A program made the position numbers and the translations under genes. A stretch of 10,550 nt of DNA. It comes from Bacillota bacterium (GTDB lineage Bacteria; Bacillota; Clostridia; Christensenellales; UMGS416). The notes below the pieces were generated by a model. That model made no database searches. It saw nothing but the letters and a program-made list of their open reading frames with translations, and was not told the origin of the DNA. Below, piece after piece: positions 1-6,038 of this stretch; positions within the stretch are counted from its first letter, which is position 1, and each line of letters begins with the position of its first letter. The stretch spans positions 1-10,550 of the forward strand of contig JAEYRA010000020.1 in NCBI GenBank assembly GCA_023409755.1, given 5' to 3'.

Positions 1-40
1 AGCCGTCCCACAGCGGCAGGGTGTCGATGCTGAGTTTCAT
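1..40 (-). CDS. Start of a divergent gene, 5' end only (possibly DUF6062 family)
   Basis: Read on the - strand, an ATG at 40-38 opens a frame that stays open to the window edge and gives MKLSIDTLPLWDG. A GGAG ribosome binding site lies 7 bases upstream, and a consensus -10 box lies a further 12 bases up, so this is very probably a real gene start. Only 13 residues are visible. The 'MK-x-DT-(I/L)-P-(V/L)-W-D' style start resembles what I remember of DUF6062 proteins, small cysteine-containing proteins of unknown role in Clostridia, but that is a guess from a very short stretch. It shares the intergenic region with the divergent glycosyltransferase gene. Confidence 0.5.
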   Translation of the reverse strand, partial: MKLSIDTLPLWDG

Positions 41-62
41 CGCGCGTCTCCGTTTTTCTTTC

Positions 63-91
63 ATTATAGCGGATTCGCACACTGCGGTAAA
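63..91 (-). promoter_or_regulatory. Sigma-A type promoter for the divergent - strand gene
   Basis: On the - strand a perfect TATAAT (-10) lies at 68-63 and TTTACC (-35, 4 of 6 matches to TTGACA) at 91-86, with a 17-bp spacer. Transcription would start near base 56, giving a leader of about 16 bases that just holds the GGAG ribosome binding site. Position, spacing and the start codon downstream all agree; no operator is evident. Confidence 0.6.
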
Positions 92-200
92 CGCTGGGGT
101 CAGCTTGTATATGCCTGCATGGGAACAACCACCGCATTACCCCGCGAAACCGGCGGGACAATTACTGAGGTGTAGACAGGTGCCTGTGCTACTGTTTCGG

Positions 201-229
201 TGGACAGTGATCTTCTATGGCTATATAAT
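201..229 (+). promoter_or_regulatory. Sigma-A type promoter for the glycosyltransferase gene
   Basis: TGGACA (-35, 5 of 6) at 201-206 and a perfect TATAAT (-10) at 224-229 are separated by exactly 17 bp. Transcription would start near 236, about 35 bases before the ATG at 271. A small palindrome (ACAGG-TG-CCTGT, 176-187) lies 13 bases upstream of the -35 box and could be an operator, but nothing identifies its regulator. Confidence 0.7.
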
Positions 230-270
230 AAACCTCAAACACTGTTAGGGAAACGTTGGTTGGGGTAAGT

Positions 271-1722
271 ATGATCCGGATTTTGAAGGGCTCGTGGAAA
301 TCGCTTGTTGAGGAACGGGAAATTGAATTTGATACAGAAAACCCCATCCGATTACCAATCATATCTAGCATTTGCATTTGGCCGGTTCTCATGGTGTATC
401 TGGTCGTCCTTGGCTCCATGTTGTCTGACTATCTGCCGTCGCCTTATTTCCCCATGTGGATGGCCTTGGCCGGTCTGCTGACGTTTGTCGCCATGCAATC
501 CAACGGTCGGAAGCTGAGGGTGCTCGTCGTCGTCAGTATTGTGGCGTTTATCGTCAGGCTGTTGGTGGTACTGACCTACCAGATTGAGCCTGTGAGCGAT
601 TTCAAGAGCACCTATGATGTGGCCTGCCGATTGGCGGCTGCCCCGGTCAGCGATTGGGCAGCAGTGACACATGGGACGATGTATTATGACAATTGGGTCT
701 TCTACATGCCGTTCATCGTTTTTGAGGCTGTGGTGGTGAAGGTATTTGGTCCATCTATCCTGTCCTTACAGGTGGTGTTCGCGGCATCCACGGCGCTAAC
801 CTGCTTTTTTACTGGCTTGGTTGCGCAGAAAATCGGTGGGTACAAGGCAGGGATTGGGGCGGCGTTGCTGCTCGCGTTCAATCCTACGGTTATCCTGTTC
901 ACACCCGTGTTGTCCAGTCAGCATGTGGCAACGTTGTTGTTTGTCGTCGGCGTGTATTTTGTTATCAACCGGCCCATTCGCGTAGCAGTACTCAATGATG
1001 TCGCGGGTCTCTTTTTTTTCGCCCTGTCACATCTTTTTCGACCAGAGATGTATGTCGTATTGATTGCCCTCGTTTGCCTGTACATCGTCAGGGCAATTGG
1101 TTGCTGGAGGGAGAATGGGAAGAGCAAGAAATTTATCGTCCGTCGGTTTGTAGTCAGTCTAGGCATGCTACTCGTATTTTTTGCTGTTACGGTAGGTACC
1201 ATGACGGTACTTTCTGCTACCCGACTCATCAAACAATCCGACATTGACCATACGGGTTATAAAATTGCAGTAGGCTTAAATAAGGAGTCTGGTGGGCGGT
1301 ATAATAAGGAAGATATGCTCCTCACGGCACAGTCAGACTATGATTACTGGCCGTTGATTGGACAGAGACTGAGTAATAAATTAGAATTGATTAGGCTAAT
1401 CAGTGAAAAAACCGTGTATCAGTGGGCGTACTATAATTACCATTGGAGTTACGGGGCTAAGGATCCCCTTTTGACCACTTTTGTGCCACCTGCAGTGAAC
1501 GGATATATGTTTGTCGTATTTGTCATGGGTGCCGTCACACTGCTATTGGTTTATCGTCGAACGAAAAGTGGGGAGCTTTTCATGGTAATTGTATGCCTTG
1601 GATATTTTCTGGTCTTTGCGGTCATAGAGGTGCAGACCAGATATAATTACATATTAATCCCGATCTTTACCATTTTAGCTGCGCAACTTGTGCCAAGACT
1701 ATCTCGATTGTGGGGGAGATAA
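271..1722 (+). CDS. Polytopic membrane glycosyltransferase, GT-C fold (PMT/ArnT, GT39-like)
   Basis: This 483-residue integral membrane protein probably transfers a sugar from a polyprenyl-phosphate donor to an extracytoplasmic acceptor; the acceptor is unknown. About ten or more hydrophobic segments are visible (for example near residues 30-50, 60-77 and 83-103). The first large outer loop carries PVSDF followed by a spaced Y-D (107-116); D110 is the likely catalytic acid site of GT-C enzymes. Near the C-terminus a TRYNY-x-L-I-P segment resembles the R-Y-x-P stretch common in PMT-like proteins. I chose ATG 271 (GGGG at 262-265 upstream); a TTG at 256 with AGGG before it would add five residues. 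The gene has its own promoter and no visible partner. Codon use is much more A+T-rich than downstream genes, suggesting a different history. The family call is fairly sure, the substrate unknown. Confidence 0.75.
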   Translation: MIRILKGSWKSLVEEREIEFDTENPIRLPIISSICIWPVLMVYLVVLGSMLSDYLPSPYFPMWMALAGLLTFVAMQSNGRKLRVLVVVSIVAFIVRLLVVLTYQIEPVSDFKSTYDVACRLAAAPVSDWAAVTHGTMYYDNWVFYMPFIVFEAVVVKVFGPSILSLQVVFAASTALTCFFTGLVAQKIGGYKAGIGAALLLAFNPTVILFTPVLSSQHVATLLFVVGVYFVINRPIRVAVLNDVAGLFFFALSHLFRPEMYVVLIALVCLYIVRAIGCWRENGKSKKFIVRRFVVSLGMLLVFFAVTVGTMTVLSATRLIKQSDIDHTGYKIAVGLNKESGGRYNKEDMLLTAQSDYDYWPLIGQRLSNKLELIRLISEKTVYQWAYYNYHWSYGAKDPLLTTFVPPAVNGYMFVVFVMGAVTLLLVYRRTKSGELFMVIVCLGYFLVFAVIEVQTRYNYILIPIFTILAAQLVPRLSRLWGR

Positions 1723-1937
1723 TATTCCTGGATTTGGACCACGCGCTGGTTTCTTTGTAGCGCAATCGGTTTGATTGCAGGATCTCCAGAGAGAGGTGAT
1801 GGTAAGGAGGCTGCCAATGAGGGGCGAAAGCCCGTACACCCGAACTTCAGTAAGGAACCACCTATTGGGGTGATATTCACATATTAATCTGCGTGTCCCG
1901 CATATACATTACCATTACCGACCGGGAGGGAATGCCG
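1723..1937 (+). other. Gene-free stretch with candidate structured RNA of unknown class
   Basis: I see no convincing gene in these 215 bases. Two hairpins stand out: GCAATC (1762-1767) with GATTGC (1773-1778) around a 5-base loop, and GGGC (1822-1825) with GCCC (1830-1833) around a GAAA loop. The GAAA loop is a GNRA tetraloop only when read on the + strand. Purine-rich text between them (AGAGAGAGG, 1788-1796) loosely recalls T-box, lysine-riboswitch or group II intron domain I pieces, but no diagnostic core of any of these is complete and no intrinsic terminator is seen. It could be a leader for the SPOR gene or a relic. Confidence 0.3.
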
Positions 1938-2837
1938 ATGCGCAGAAGAAGAATCCGCAGTACCCGGCGCAGCAAGGGCGGCGCAGGCTGGAACGCACTG
2001 ATCGTCGTGTTGTTGCTGGCGGTCGTCGCCGTGTATGCGGTGTTGGCCATGGAGCGTTGGAAGGGCGAGAACGGGGGCAGCAGCGCCTTGCCCACTGCGA
2101 CTGCGGCCGCCACCATGGCCGCAACCGATGAGCCTTCTGCGTCGCCGTCAGGTGCCGCCGGCACCGGCAAAGCCGACAACACCGCTGCCAGCGGCAAGGT
2201 GACCGAGACCATCACACTCAAGTCCATCACGCTTTATGGCGTGCAGCTGGGGGTGTTCAGCGAGCAAGGGAACGCCACACAGGCGGCCACCGGCTTCCGC
2301 GCCAAAGGGGCGGCGGGCTATGTGCTCAAGGAAGACGGCATGTACCGGGTGCTGGACTCGGTTTATTACCAACAGAGTGACGCCAAGGCCGTTCGGGATG
2401 CCTACAAGGCACAGGACCAGAGCAGCGCATGCCTCTACAACGTGGCGACCGCCGGCATCCAGTGGAATGTCAGCGGCAGTCAGGTGCAGATTGACGCCAT
2501 CAAGGCGGCGGTCGCAGCCTTCCAGGCTGAGATCGTCACGCTCATCAACACCCAGAAGCAGGCCGATGCCGGTGGGGATACGGCCACGATTGTGGCAGCC
2601 ATCCGGGCCTCGGCTGGCCGTTTCTCCAGTGCCAACGAGGAACTGGCCAAAGCGGTGGGGGACACCAAGTCCGTTGTCATCGCAAGCCTGATGGACTGCC
2701 AGAAGACCGCTGCCGACAACTTGACAAAACTGGCAGACGGCAATGCCACAAATGCTGTGGCATTGCGGACGGGATTGAAGTATAATGTGATTGATATTTT
2801 ATTAACGCTCGAGAACGATGTACTGAAGGTAAAGTAA
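1938..2837 (+). CDS. Membrane-anchored SPOR-domain protein
   Basis: This 299-residue protein begins with a basic stretch (MRRRRIRSTRR), followed by one membrane segment at about residues 19-38 and a low-complexity Ala/Thr/Ser/Pro linker (about 45-87), so the rest should lie outside the membrane. Residues about 95-170 form a SPOR domain: YGVQLGVFSE, a helix with spaced alanines, G-Y-V-L, then G-MYRVL-DSVYY. SPOR domains bind glycan strands lacking stem peptides and often mark division or sporulation peptidoglycan. Residues 170-299 look helical and match nothing I know. ATG 1938 is preferred because GGGAGGG at 1924-1930 sits 7 bases upstream; ATG 1932 is too close to it, and GTG 1893 lacks such a site. 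The 3' end carries an A+T-rich promoter-like island. No functional link to the hydrogenase genes is evident. Confidence 0.85.
   Translation: MRRRRIRSTRRSKGGAGWNALIVVLLLAVVAVYAVLAMERWKGENGGSSALPTATAAATMAATDEPSASPSGAAGTGKADNTAASGKVTETITLKSITLYGVQLGVFSEQGNATQAATGFRAKGAAGYVLKEDGMYRVLDSVYYQQSDAKAVRDAYKAQDQSSACLYNVATAGIQWNVSGSQVQIDAIKAAVAAFQAEIVTLINTQKQADAGGDTATIVAAIRASAGRFSSANEELAKAVGDTKSVVIASLMDCQKTAADNLTKLADGNATNAVALRTGLKYNVIDILLTLENDVLKVK
2740..2766. repeat. Perfect 11-bp inverted repeat inside the SPOR gene
   Basis: GCAATGCCACA (2740-2750) and TGTGGCATTGC (2756-2766) are perfect reverse complements around the 5-base spacer AATGC. No T-run follows, so it does not look like a terminator. Its right arm overlaps the -35 region of the candidate internal promoter (2757-2762), the place where a dimeric regulator would act. 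No known binding-site consensus is recognised. Confidence 0.6.
2757..2786 (+). promoter_or_regulatory. Candidate internal promoter for the sensory-hydrogenase operon
   Basis: A perfect TATAAT at 2781-2786 is preceded 18 bp upstream by GTGGCA (4 of 6 matches to TTGACA). The start point would be near 2793, about 60 bases before the first DRTGG gene. It sits in an A+T-rich island (about 2773-2810) that contrasts with the surrounding G+C-rich coding sequence and is flanked by an inverted repeat and a Rex-like site. The SPOR gene would otherwise read through into the module, only 17 bases away. Confidence 0.45.
2791..2808. promoter_or_regulatory. Weak Rex-like operator downstream of the internal promoter
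   Basis: TTGATAT-TTTA-TTAACGC matches 10 of the 14 half-site bases of the Rex consensus TTGTTAA-N4-TTAACAA. It begins 4 bases after the -10 box, comparable to the much better Rex site at 6127-6144. Taken alone the match is marginal in A+T-rich text; the parallel location is what makes it worth recording. Confidence 0.25.
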
Positions 2838-2854
2838 ACGGGGGAGACCAACGA

Positions 2855-3214
2855 ATGACGATCGGTGAGGTAAGCGCCCTGCTGGGTGCGGAAGTGCACT
2901 GCGGCGGTGACCGGCTGGATGCGGTGGTGCACAGCGCCTGCGGGGCGGACTTGATGAGTGACGTGCTGGCCAATGTGAAGGACCATGCTGTACTGCTGAC
3001 AGGCCTATTGAACCCCCATGTGGTGCGCACCGCCCAGATGCTGGACGTAGCGCTCATCGTCTTCGTACGGGGCAAGGTTCCCACGCAAGAGATTCTCGAC
3101 ATGGCGCAGGAGTGCGGCATCGCCGTGATGAACGCGCGCCAGACACTCTTTGAGGCCTGCGGTATCCTCTACCAGCATGGACTGCGGGGAGGGGGGACTT
3201 GCGATGCCCGGTGA
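2855..3214 (+). CDS. DRTGG-domain protein, first of two in the sensory module
   Basis: This 119-residue soluble protein fits the DRTGG family (PF07085), small domains also found near CBS and phosphotransacetylase-type proteins; the ligand is unknown. The pattern seen is a basal 'ADLMSDVLANV' helix, a core strand LLTGL, a helix V-R-T-A-Q, the strand LIVFVRG-KVP, and a final helix pair ending near GILYQHG. GGGGAG at 2841-2846 lies 8 bases before the ATG. It starts 17 bases after the SPOR gene and overlaps the kinase gene behind it by 11 bases. Together with the DRTGG protein at 4942 it brackets the kinase and the sensory hydrogenase, which suggests a ligand- or partner-binding role in the same signalling chain. 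Confidence 0.8.
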   Translation: MTIGEVSALLGAEVHCGGDRLDAVVHSACGADLMSDVLANVKDHAVLLTGLLNPHVVRTAQMLDVALIVFVRGKVPTQEILDMAQECGIAVMNARQTLFEACGILYQHGLRGGGTCDAR

Positions 3215-3635
3215 AGCCACCCTGCGGGAGAGTTACGACATCGCGGCCGGCGACTTCAACGCGGCCGGCGACGCCTCTGCTGAGATCAAGGGCGTGCTCA
3301 AACGATTGGGCATCAGCACGGCCGTCGTCCGGCGTGTTGCCATTGCCAGTTATGAGGCGGAGCTCAACATCATCATCCACAGCCTGGGCGGCCACCTGAC
3401 CCTAACGGTAAGCCGCGATGGAGTGGTGCTGACCGCCGTGGACTACGGGCCGGGCATCCCAGACATCGCCCAGGCCATGGTGGAGGGTTACTCCACCGCA
3501 CCGGAGAGCGTCCGCCAGCTTGGTTTTGGCGCGGGCATGGGTCTCTCCAATATGGACCGTTGTGCTGACCAGTTCGATATTCAATCGGAGGTTGGTCGGG
3601 GCACCACCATTCGTATGACGTTCCGTCTGGCTTAA
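3204..3635 (+). CDS. RsbW-like ATP-binding protein (anti-sigma-factor kinase type)
   Basis: This 143-residue protein is a stand-alone HATPase domain of the RsbW/SpoIIAB serine-kinase type. The N box is complete (E51, N55, H59 in YEAELNIIIHS), G1 is D80-YGPGIPD, G2 is GFGAGMGLSNM (107-117) and a GRGTT motif follows (131-135). RsbW proteins phosphorylate anti-sigma antagonists or bind sigma factors, but neither partner is encoded nearby, so its target is unknown; the adjacent DRTGG and hydrogenase proteins are candidates. ATG 3204 is chosen because a GGGGAGGGGGG tract lies 7 bases upstream; an earlier in-frame start at 3150 lies inside the preceding gene. It overlaps that gene by 11 bases and ends 12 bases before the next. 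The N-terminus contains a small duplicated AAGD unit. Confidence 0.85.
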   Translation: MPGEATLRESYDIAAGDFNAAGDASAEIKGVLKRLGISTAVVRRVAIASYEAELNIIIHSLGGHLTLTVSRDGVVLTAVDYGPGIPDIAQAMVEGYSTAPESVRQLGFGAGMGLSNMDRCADQFDIQSEVGRGTTIRMTFRLA

Positions 3636-3647
3636 GTGGGAGAAGTT

Positions 3648-4925
3648 ATGAAGTATTTTCACTCCGTTACACTGGACAGTGAAAAATGCCGCGGCTGTAC
3701 CAACTGCCTGAAGGGGTGTCCGACCGAGGCTATACGCGTGCGCGATGGCAAGGCTTCCATCATTGCCCAGCTCTGCATCGATTGCGGGGAGTGCATCCGC
3801 CGCTGCCCGTACCACGCCAAAACTGCCACCACCGACAACATCGGTGTCATTTCCGCTTTCCAGTATAAGATTGCCCTGCCCGCACCGGCCCTCTATGGCC
3901 AGTTTAAATCCCTGGATGAGATCGGCACGCTCCTGGGCGGGCTGCGTGCCATGGGGTTTGACGCCGTATACGAGGTTGCCATTGGCGCGGACGTCGCTTC
4001 GGCGGAGATTCGCAGGGAACTTGCCGCCACCGATAAGCGGCCGCTCATCTCCTCTGCCTGTCCGGCAGTGGTACGCCTGATTCAGGTGCGTTTCCCAGAG
4101 CTTTTGGATAATGTCGTCGACGTGCTGCCGCCAGTGGAGATTGCCGCTCGGCTGGCCAAGGAGGAGTTCTGCCGACAGAAGGGTGTGAACCCGGCCCAGG
4201 TCGGCGCGTTCTTCATCACGCCTTGCCCGGCCAAGATGACCAGCGTCCGTACCCCTCTGGGGCTGGAGCGCTCCAATGTCGACGGAGCCATCTCCATTCT
4301 GGAGATCTATGGCTTACTGGCGGGCCAGATGCGCCACCACGGTGATGACTTTGAGGGCCAGCGGGCCACTTTCGCCGGGGTGGGCTGGGCCAACTCCGGT
4401 GGGGAGAGCGCTGCGGTCAACTGTGAGAACTCCCTCTCGGTGGATGGCGTGCACAACGTCATCCGCGTGCTGGAAGAGATTGAGAACAATAAACTATCCG
4501 ACCTTCAGTTCTTTGAAGGGCTGGCTTGCCAAGGCGGGTGCGTGGGCGGGGCTCTGGCTTTTGAGAACGCCTATGTCGCGAAGAACCGCATCCGCAAGTT
4601 GGTGGAACGGATGCAGCACGACCCCTCCGTCCGCACAGAAGTGCCCGCGCTCGCCAATATCCACTTTACCCAGCCGCTGCACGAGCAGCCCGCGATGAAG
4701 CTGGACGACAACATTGAGAAGGCCATGGCCATGATGGAGCGCATCGAACGGATCACGAAGGGGCTCAAGGGGCTGGACTGCGGCTCCTGCGGCGCGCCGA
4801 CCTGCCGTGCTCTGGCCGAGGACATCGTCCGCGGCAATGCCAATGAGCTGGATTGCATCTTCAACCTGAAGGAGAAGGTGAAGATGCTGGCCCAGCAAAT
4901 GATAGACCTGAGCGATATGAGGTAA
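3648..4925 (+). CDS. Putative sensory [FeFe]-hydrogenase (HydS-like, group C/D)
   Basis: This 425-residue iron-sulfur protein probably senses H2 or redox state rather than turning over H2 fast. Two [4Fe-4S] ferredoxin sites come first (C14, C17, C20, C24 and C43, C46, C49, C53), then a hydrogenase large-subunit domain, then a C-terminal [4Fe-4S] domain (C378, C381, C386, C403). The four H-cluster cysteines are present: C138 in SSACPA, C193 in TPCPAK, and C294 and C298 in ACQGGC. However, the proton-relay Cys is A137, the relay Glu of the MPCxxKKxE motif is S199, and the two methionines of these loops are T191 and L292. These changes are typical of putative sensory enzymes. No PAS domain is attached, so kinase or DRTGG partners would carry the signal. 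ATG 3648 follows GGGAG at 3638-3642; GTG 3636 is less likely. Confidence 0.88.
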   Translation: MKYFHSVTLDSEKCRGCTNCLKGCPTEAIRVRDGKASIIAQLCIDCGECIRRCPYHAKTATTDNIGVISAFQYKIALPAPALYGQFKSLDEIGTLLGGLRAMGFDAVYEVAIGADVASAEIRRELAATDKRPLISSACPAVVRLIQVRFPELLDNVVDVLPPVEIAARLAKEEFCRQKGVNPAQVGAFFITPCPAKMTSVRTPLGLERSNVDGAISILEIYGLLAGQMRHHGDDFEGQRATFAGVGWANSGGESAAVNCENSLSVDGVHNVIRVLEEIENNKLSDLQFFEGLACQGGCVGGALAFENAYVAKNRIRKLVERMQHDPSVRTEVPALANIHFTQPLHEQPAMKLDDNIEKAMAMMERIERITKGLKGLDCGSCGAPTCRALAEDIVRGNANELDCIFNLKEKVKMLAQQMIDLSDMR

Positions 4926-4941
4926 GGAGCAAAGAGGACTT

Positions 4942-5280
4942 ATGACAATTGGGGAATTGGTGGAGCGGACGGGGTTTTCCGTCCTGACGCAGAACTGCCC
5001 GCTGGATGTCCAGGTCACAGGCGGCGTGTGCTGTGACCTGTTGAGCTGGGTCATTGCCAAGGGTGCACCGGGCAACGCATGGATCACCGTGCAGACCCAC
5101 ATGAACGTGGTGGCGGTGGCCTCGCTGCACGAGTTTGCCTGCGTCATCCTGGCTGAGGGAGCAACCATGCCGCCGGAAGTGCTGCAGAAGGCCGAAATCG
5201 AACGCGTGCCGGTTCTGGGCGCTACACTTTCCGAGTATGCTGCCAGCGGGCTCCTCTATTCCCTGGGTGTTGGAAAATGA
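4942..5280 (+). CDS. DRTGG-domain protein, second of two in the sensory module
   Basis: This 112-residue soluble protein is a distant paralogue of the DRTGG protein at 2855: both start MTIGE and share the order of a D-L helix (CCDLLSWV), a strand (AWITVQT), a helix, the strand CVILAEGA with a following MPPEVL, and a final V-P-V-L strand and helix ending LLYSLG. The function is unknown; ligand binding or docking is an inference from the family. It starts 16 bases after the sensory hydrogenase (GAGG 4 bases before ATG) and its stop overlaps the start of the PHP gene (ATGA), so the two are translationally coupled. Adjacent cysteines at 'VCC' are not present in the first copy. Confidence 0.8.
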   Translation: MTIGELVERTGFSVLTQNCPLDVQVTGGVCCDLLSWVIAKGAPGNAWITVQTHMNVVAVASLHEFACVILAEGATMPPEVLQKAEIERVPVLGATLSEYAASGLLYSLGVGK

Positions 5281-5969
5281 CACTGGCGGTGGATTTGCAC
5301 ATCCACTCCTGCCTGTCTCCCTGCGCGGACGACAGTATGACGCCCCACAACCTGACGATGATGGCCCACCTCAAGGGGCTCGATGCCATTGCCGTGTGTG
5401 ACCACAACGCGTGCCTCAACGGCCGGGCCTGTGCCCGGGCGGGGGAGCACAATGGCGTGTTGGTCGTGCCCGGGGTGGAGGCCACCACTGCGGAAGAGGT
5501 ACATGCCCTCTGCTACTTCCCCCATTGGGAAGCAGCAGAGGATTTCTGCGCCTTGTTGGCGGCTCATCAGCCGGTGCTGGCCAACCGGCCCGACCTCTTT
5601 GGCGAGCAGCTCATTCTGGATGAACGGGACAATGAGGTGGGGCGCTGTTCCCGTTGGTTGGGTCAGCCCGTGGCCCTGGGGTTGGATGAGATGGAGCGCG
5701 AGGCGCGCAGGCGGGGCGGTGTGCTGGTGCCCGCCCACATCAATCGCCCCAGCAACAGCGTGCTGGCGAACCTTGGGTTTTTGCCGCCGTCTCTGCTCGG
5801 GCATACCGTTGAGGTGATTGGCAGCTTTGCACCGCCGTCGGGGCTTCGTGCCATCCGCTCGTCGGACGCCCACGACCTGGGCAGCTTGTTGGAACCGGGC
5901 TTTCCGCTGGAGGTCACCGCCTGTACCGCACAGGCCATCGTCGACGCCCTCTTGGCCCCAACTTTGTGA
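5277..5969 (+). CDS. PHP-domain metal-dependent phosphoesterase
   Basis: This 230-residue protein carries the full PHP metal-site set: D6-L-H8-I-H10, D42-H43, E68 in GVEATT, H76, H154 in PAHINRP, and D197-A-H199. PHP proteins are usually tri-metal phosphoesterases acting on nucleotides, nucleic acids or phosphosugars; the substrate cannot be read from sequence. The length and single domain fit the stand-alone YciV/TrpH-like PHP group. It overlaps the preceding DRTGG gene by 4 bases (ATGA) and is the last gene of the sensory module, so it is the most likely enzymatic output or a signal-degrading enzyme. No convincing terminator follows; an A+T-rich regulatory region of 218 bases separates it from hydC. 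Confidence 0.88.
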   Translation: MTLAVDLHIHSCLSPCADDSMTPHNLTMMAHLKGLDAIAVCDHNACLNGRACARAGEHNGVLVVPGVEATTAEEVHALCYFPHWEAAEDFCALLAAHQPVLANRPDLFGEQLILDERDNEVGRCSRWLGQPVALGLDEMEREARRRGGVLVPAHINRPSNSVLANLGFLPPSLLGHTVEVIGSFAPPSGLRAIRSSDAHDLGSLLEPGFPLEVTACTAQAIVDALLAPTL

Positions 5970-6017
5970 CAAATTCGTTGACGATATTCTACCAAATTAC
6001 TAGCAATTCGACATGCG

Positions 6018-6038
6018 TTTTGTTTACAACAAACAAAA
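6018..6038. repeat. 8-bp A+T-rich dyad upstream of the hyd promoter
   Basis: TTTTGTTT (6018-6025) and AAACAAAA (6031-6038) are perfect reverse complements around ACAAC. It lies about 90 bases upstream of the predicted hydC start point, a position suited to an activator or a second operator. It does not carry the TTAA core of a Rex site, and A+T-rich text makes chance dyads more likely. Confidence 0.35.

Noticed and set aside
141..157. CCCGC/GCGGG hairpin in the divergent intergenic region as a terminator
   Set aside because: The stem is 5 bp, no T-run follows on either strand, and it lies between two divergent promoters where no terminator is needed.
21..248. Open frame of 75 codons on the + strand before the glycosyltransferase
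   Set aside because: It spans both promoters and the start of the divergent gene, has no ribosome binding site and encodes no recognisable domain.
1788..1850. T-box leader based on AGAGAG and GAACTTC-like text
   Set aside because: There is no GGTGGNACCGCG antiterminator sequence or terminator, and the gene downstream is not a tRNA synthetase or amino-acid gene.
1893..1937. GTG at 1893 as start of the SPOR protein
   Set aside because: It lacks a ribosome binding site and would add 15 residues before the basic, membrane-anchoring N-terminus; GGGAGGG fits ATG 1938.
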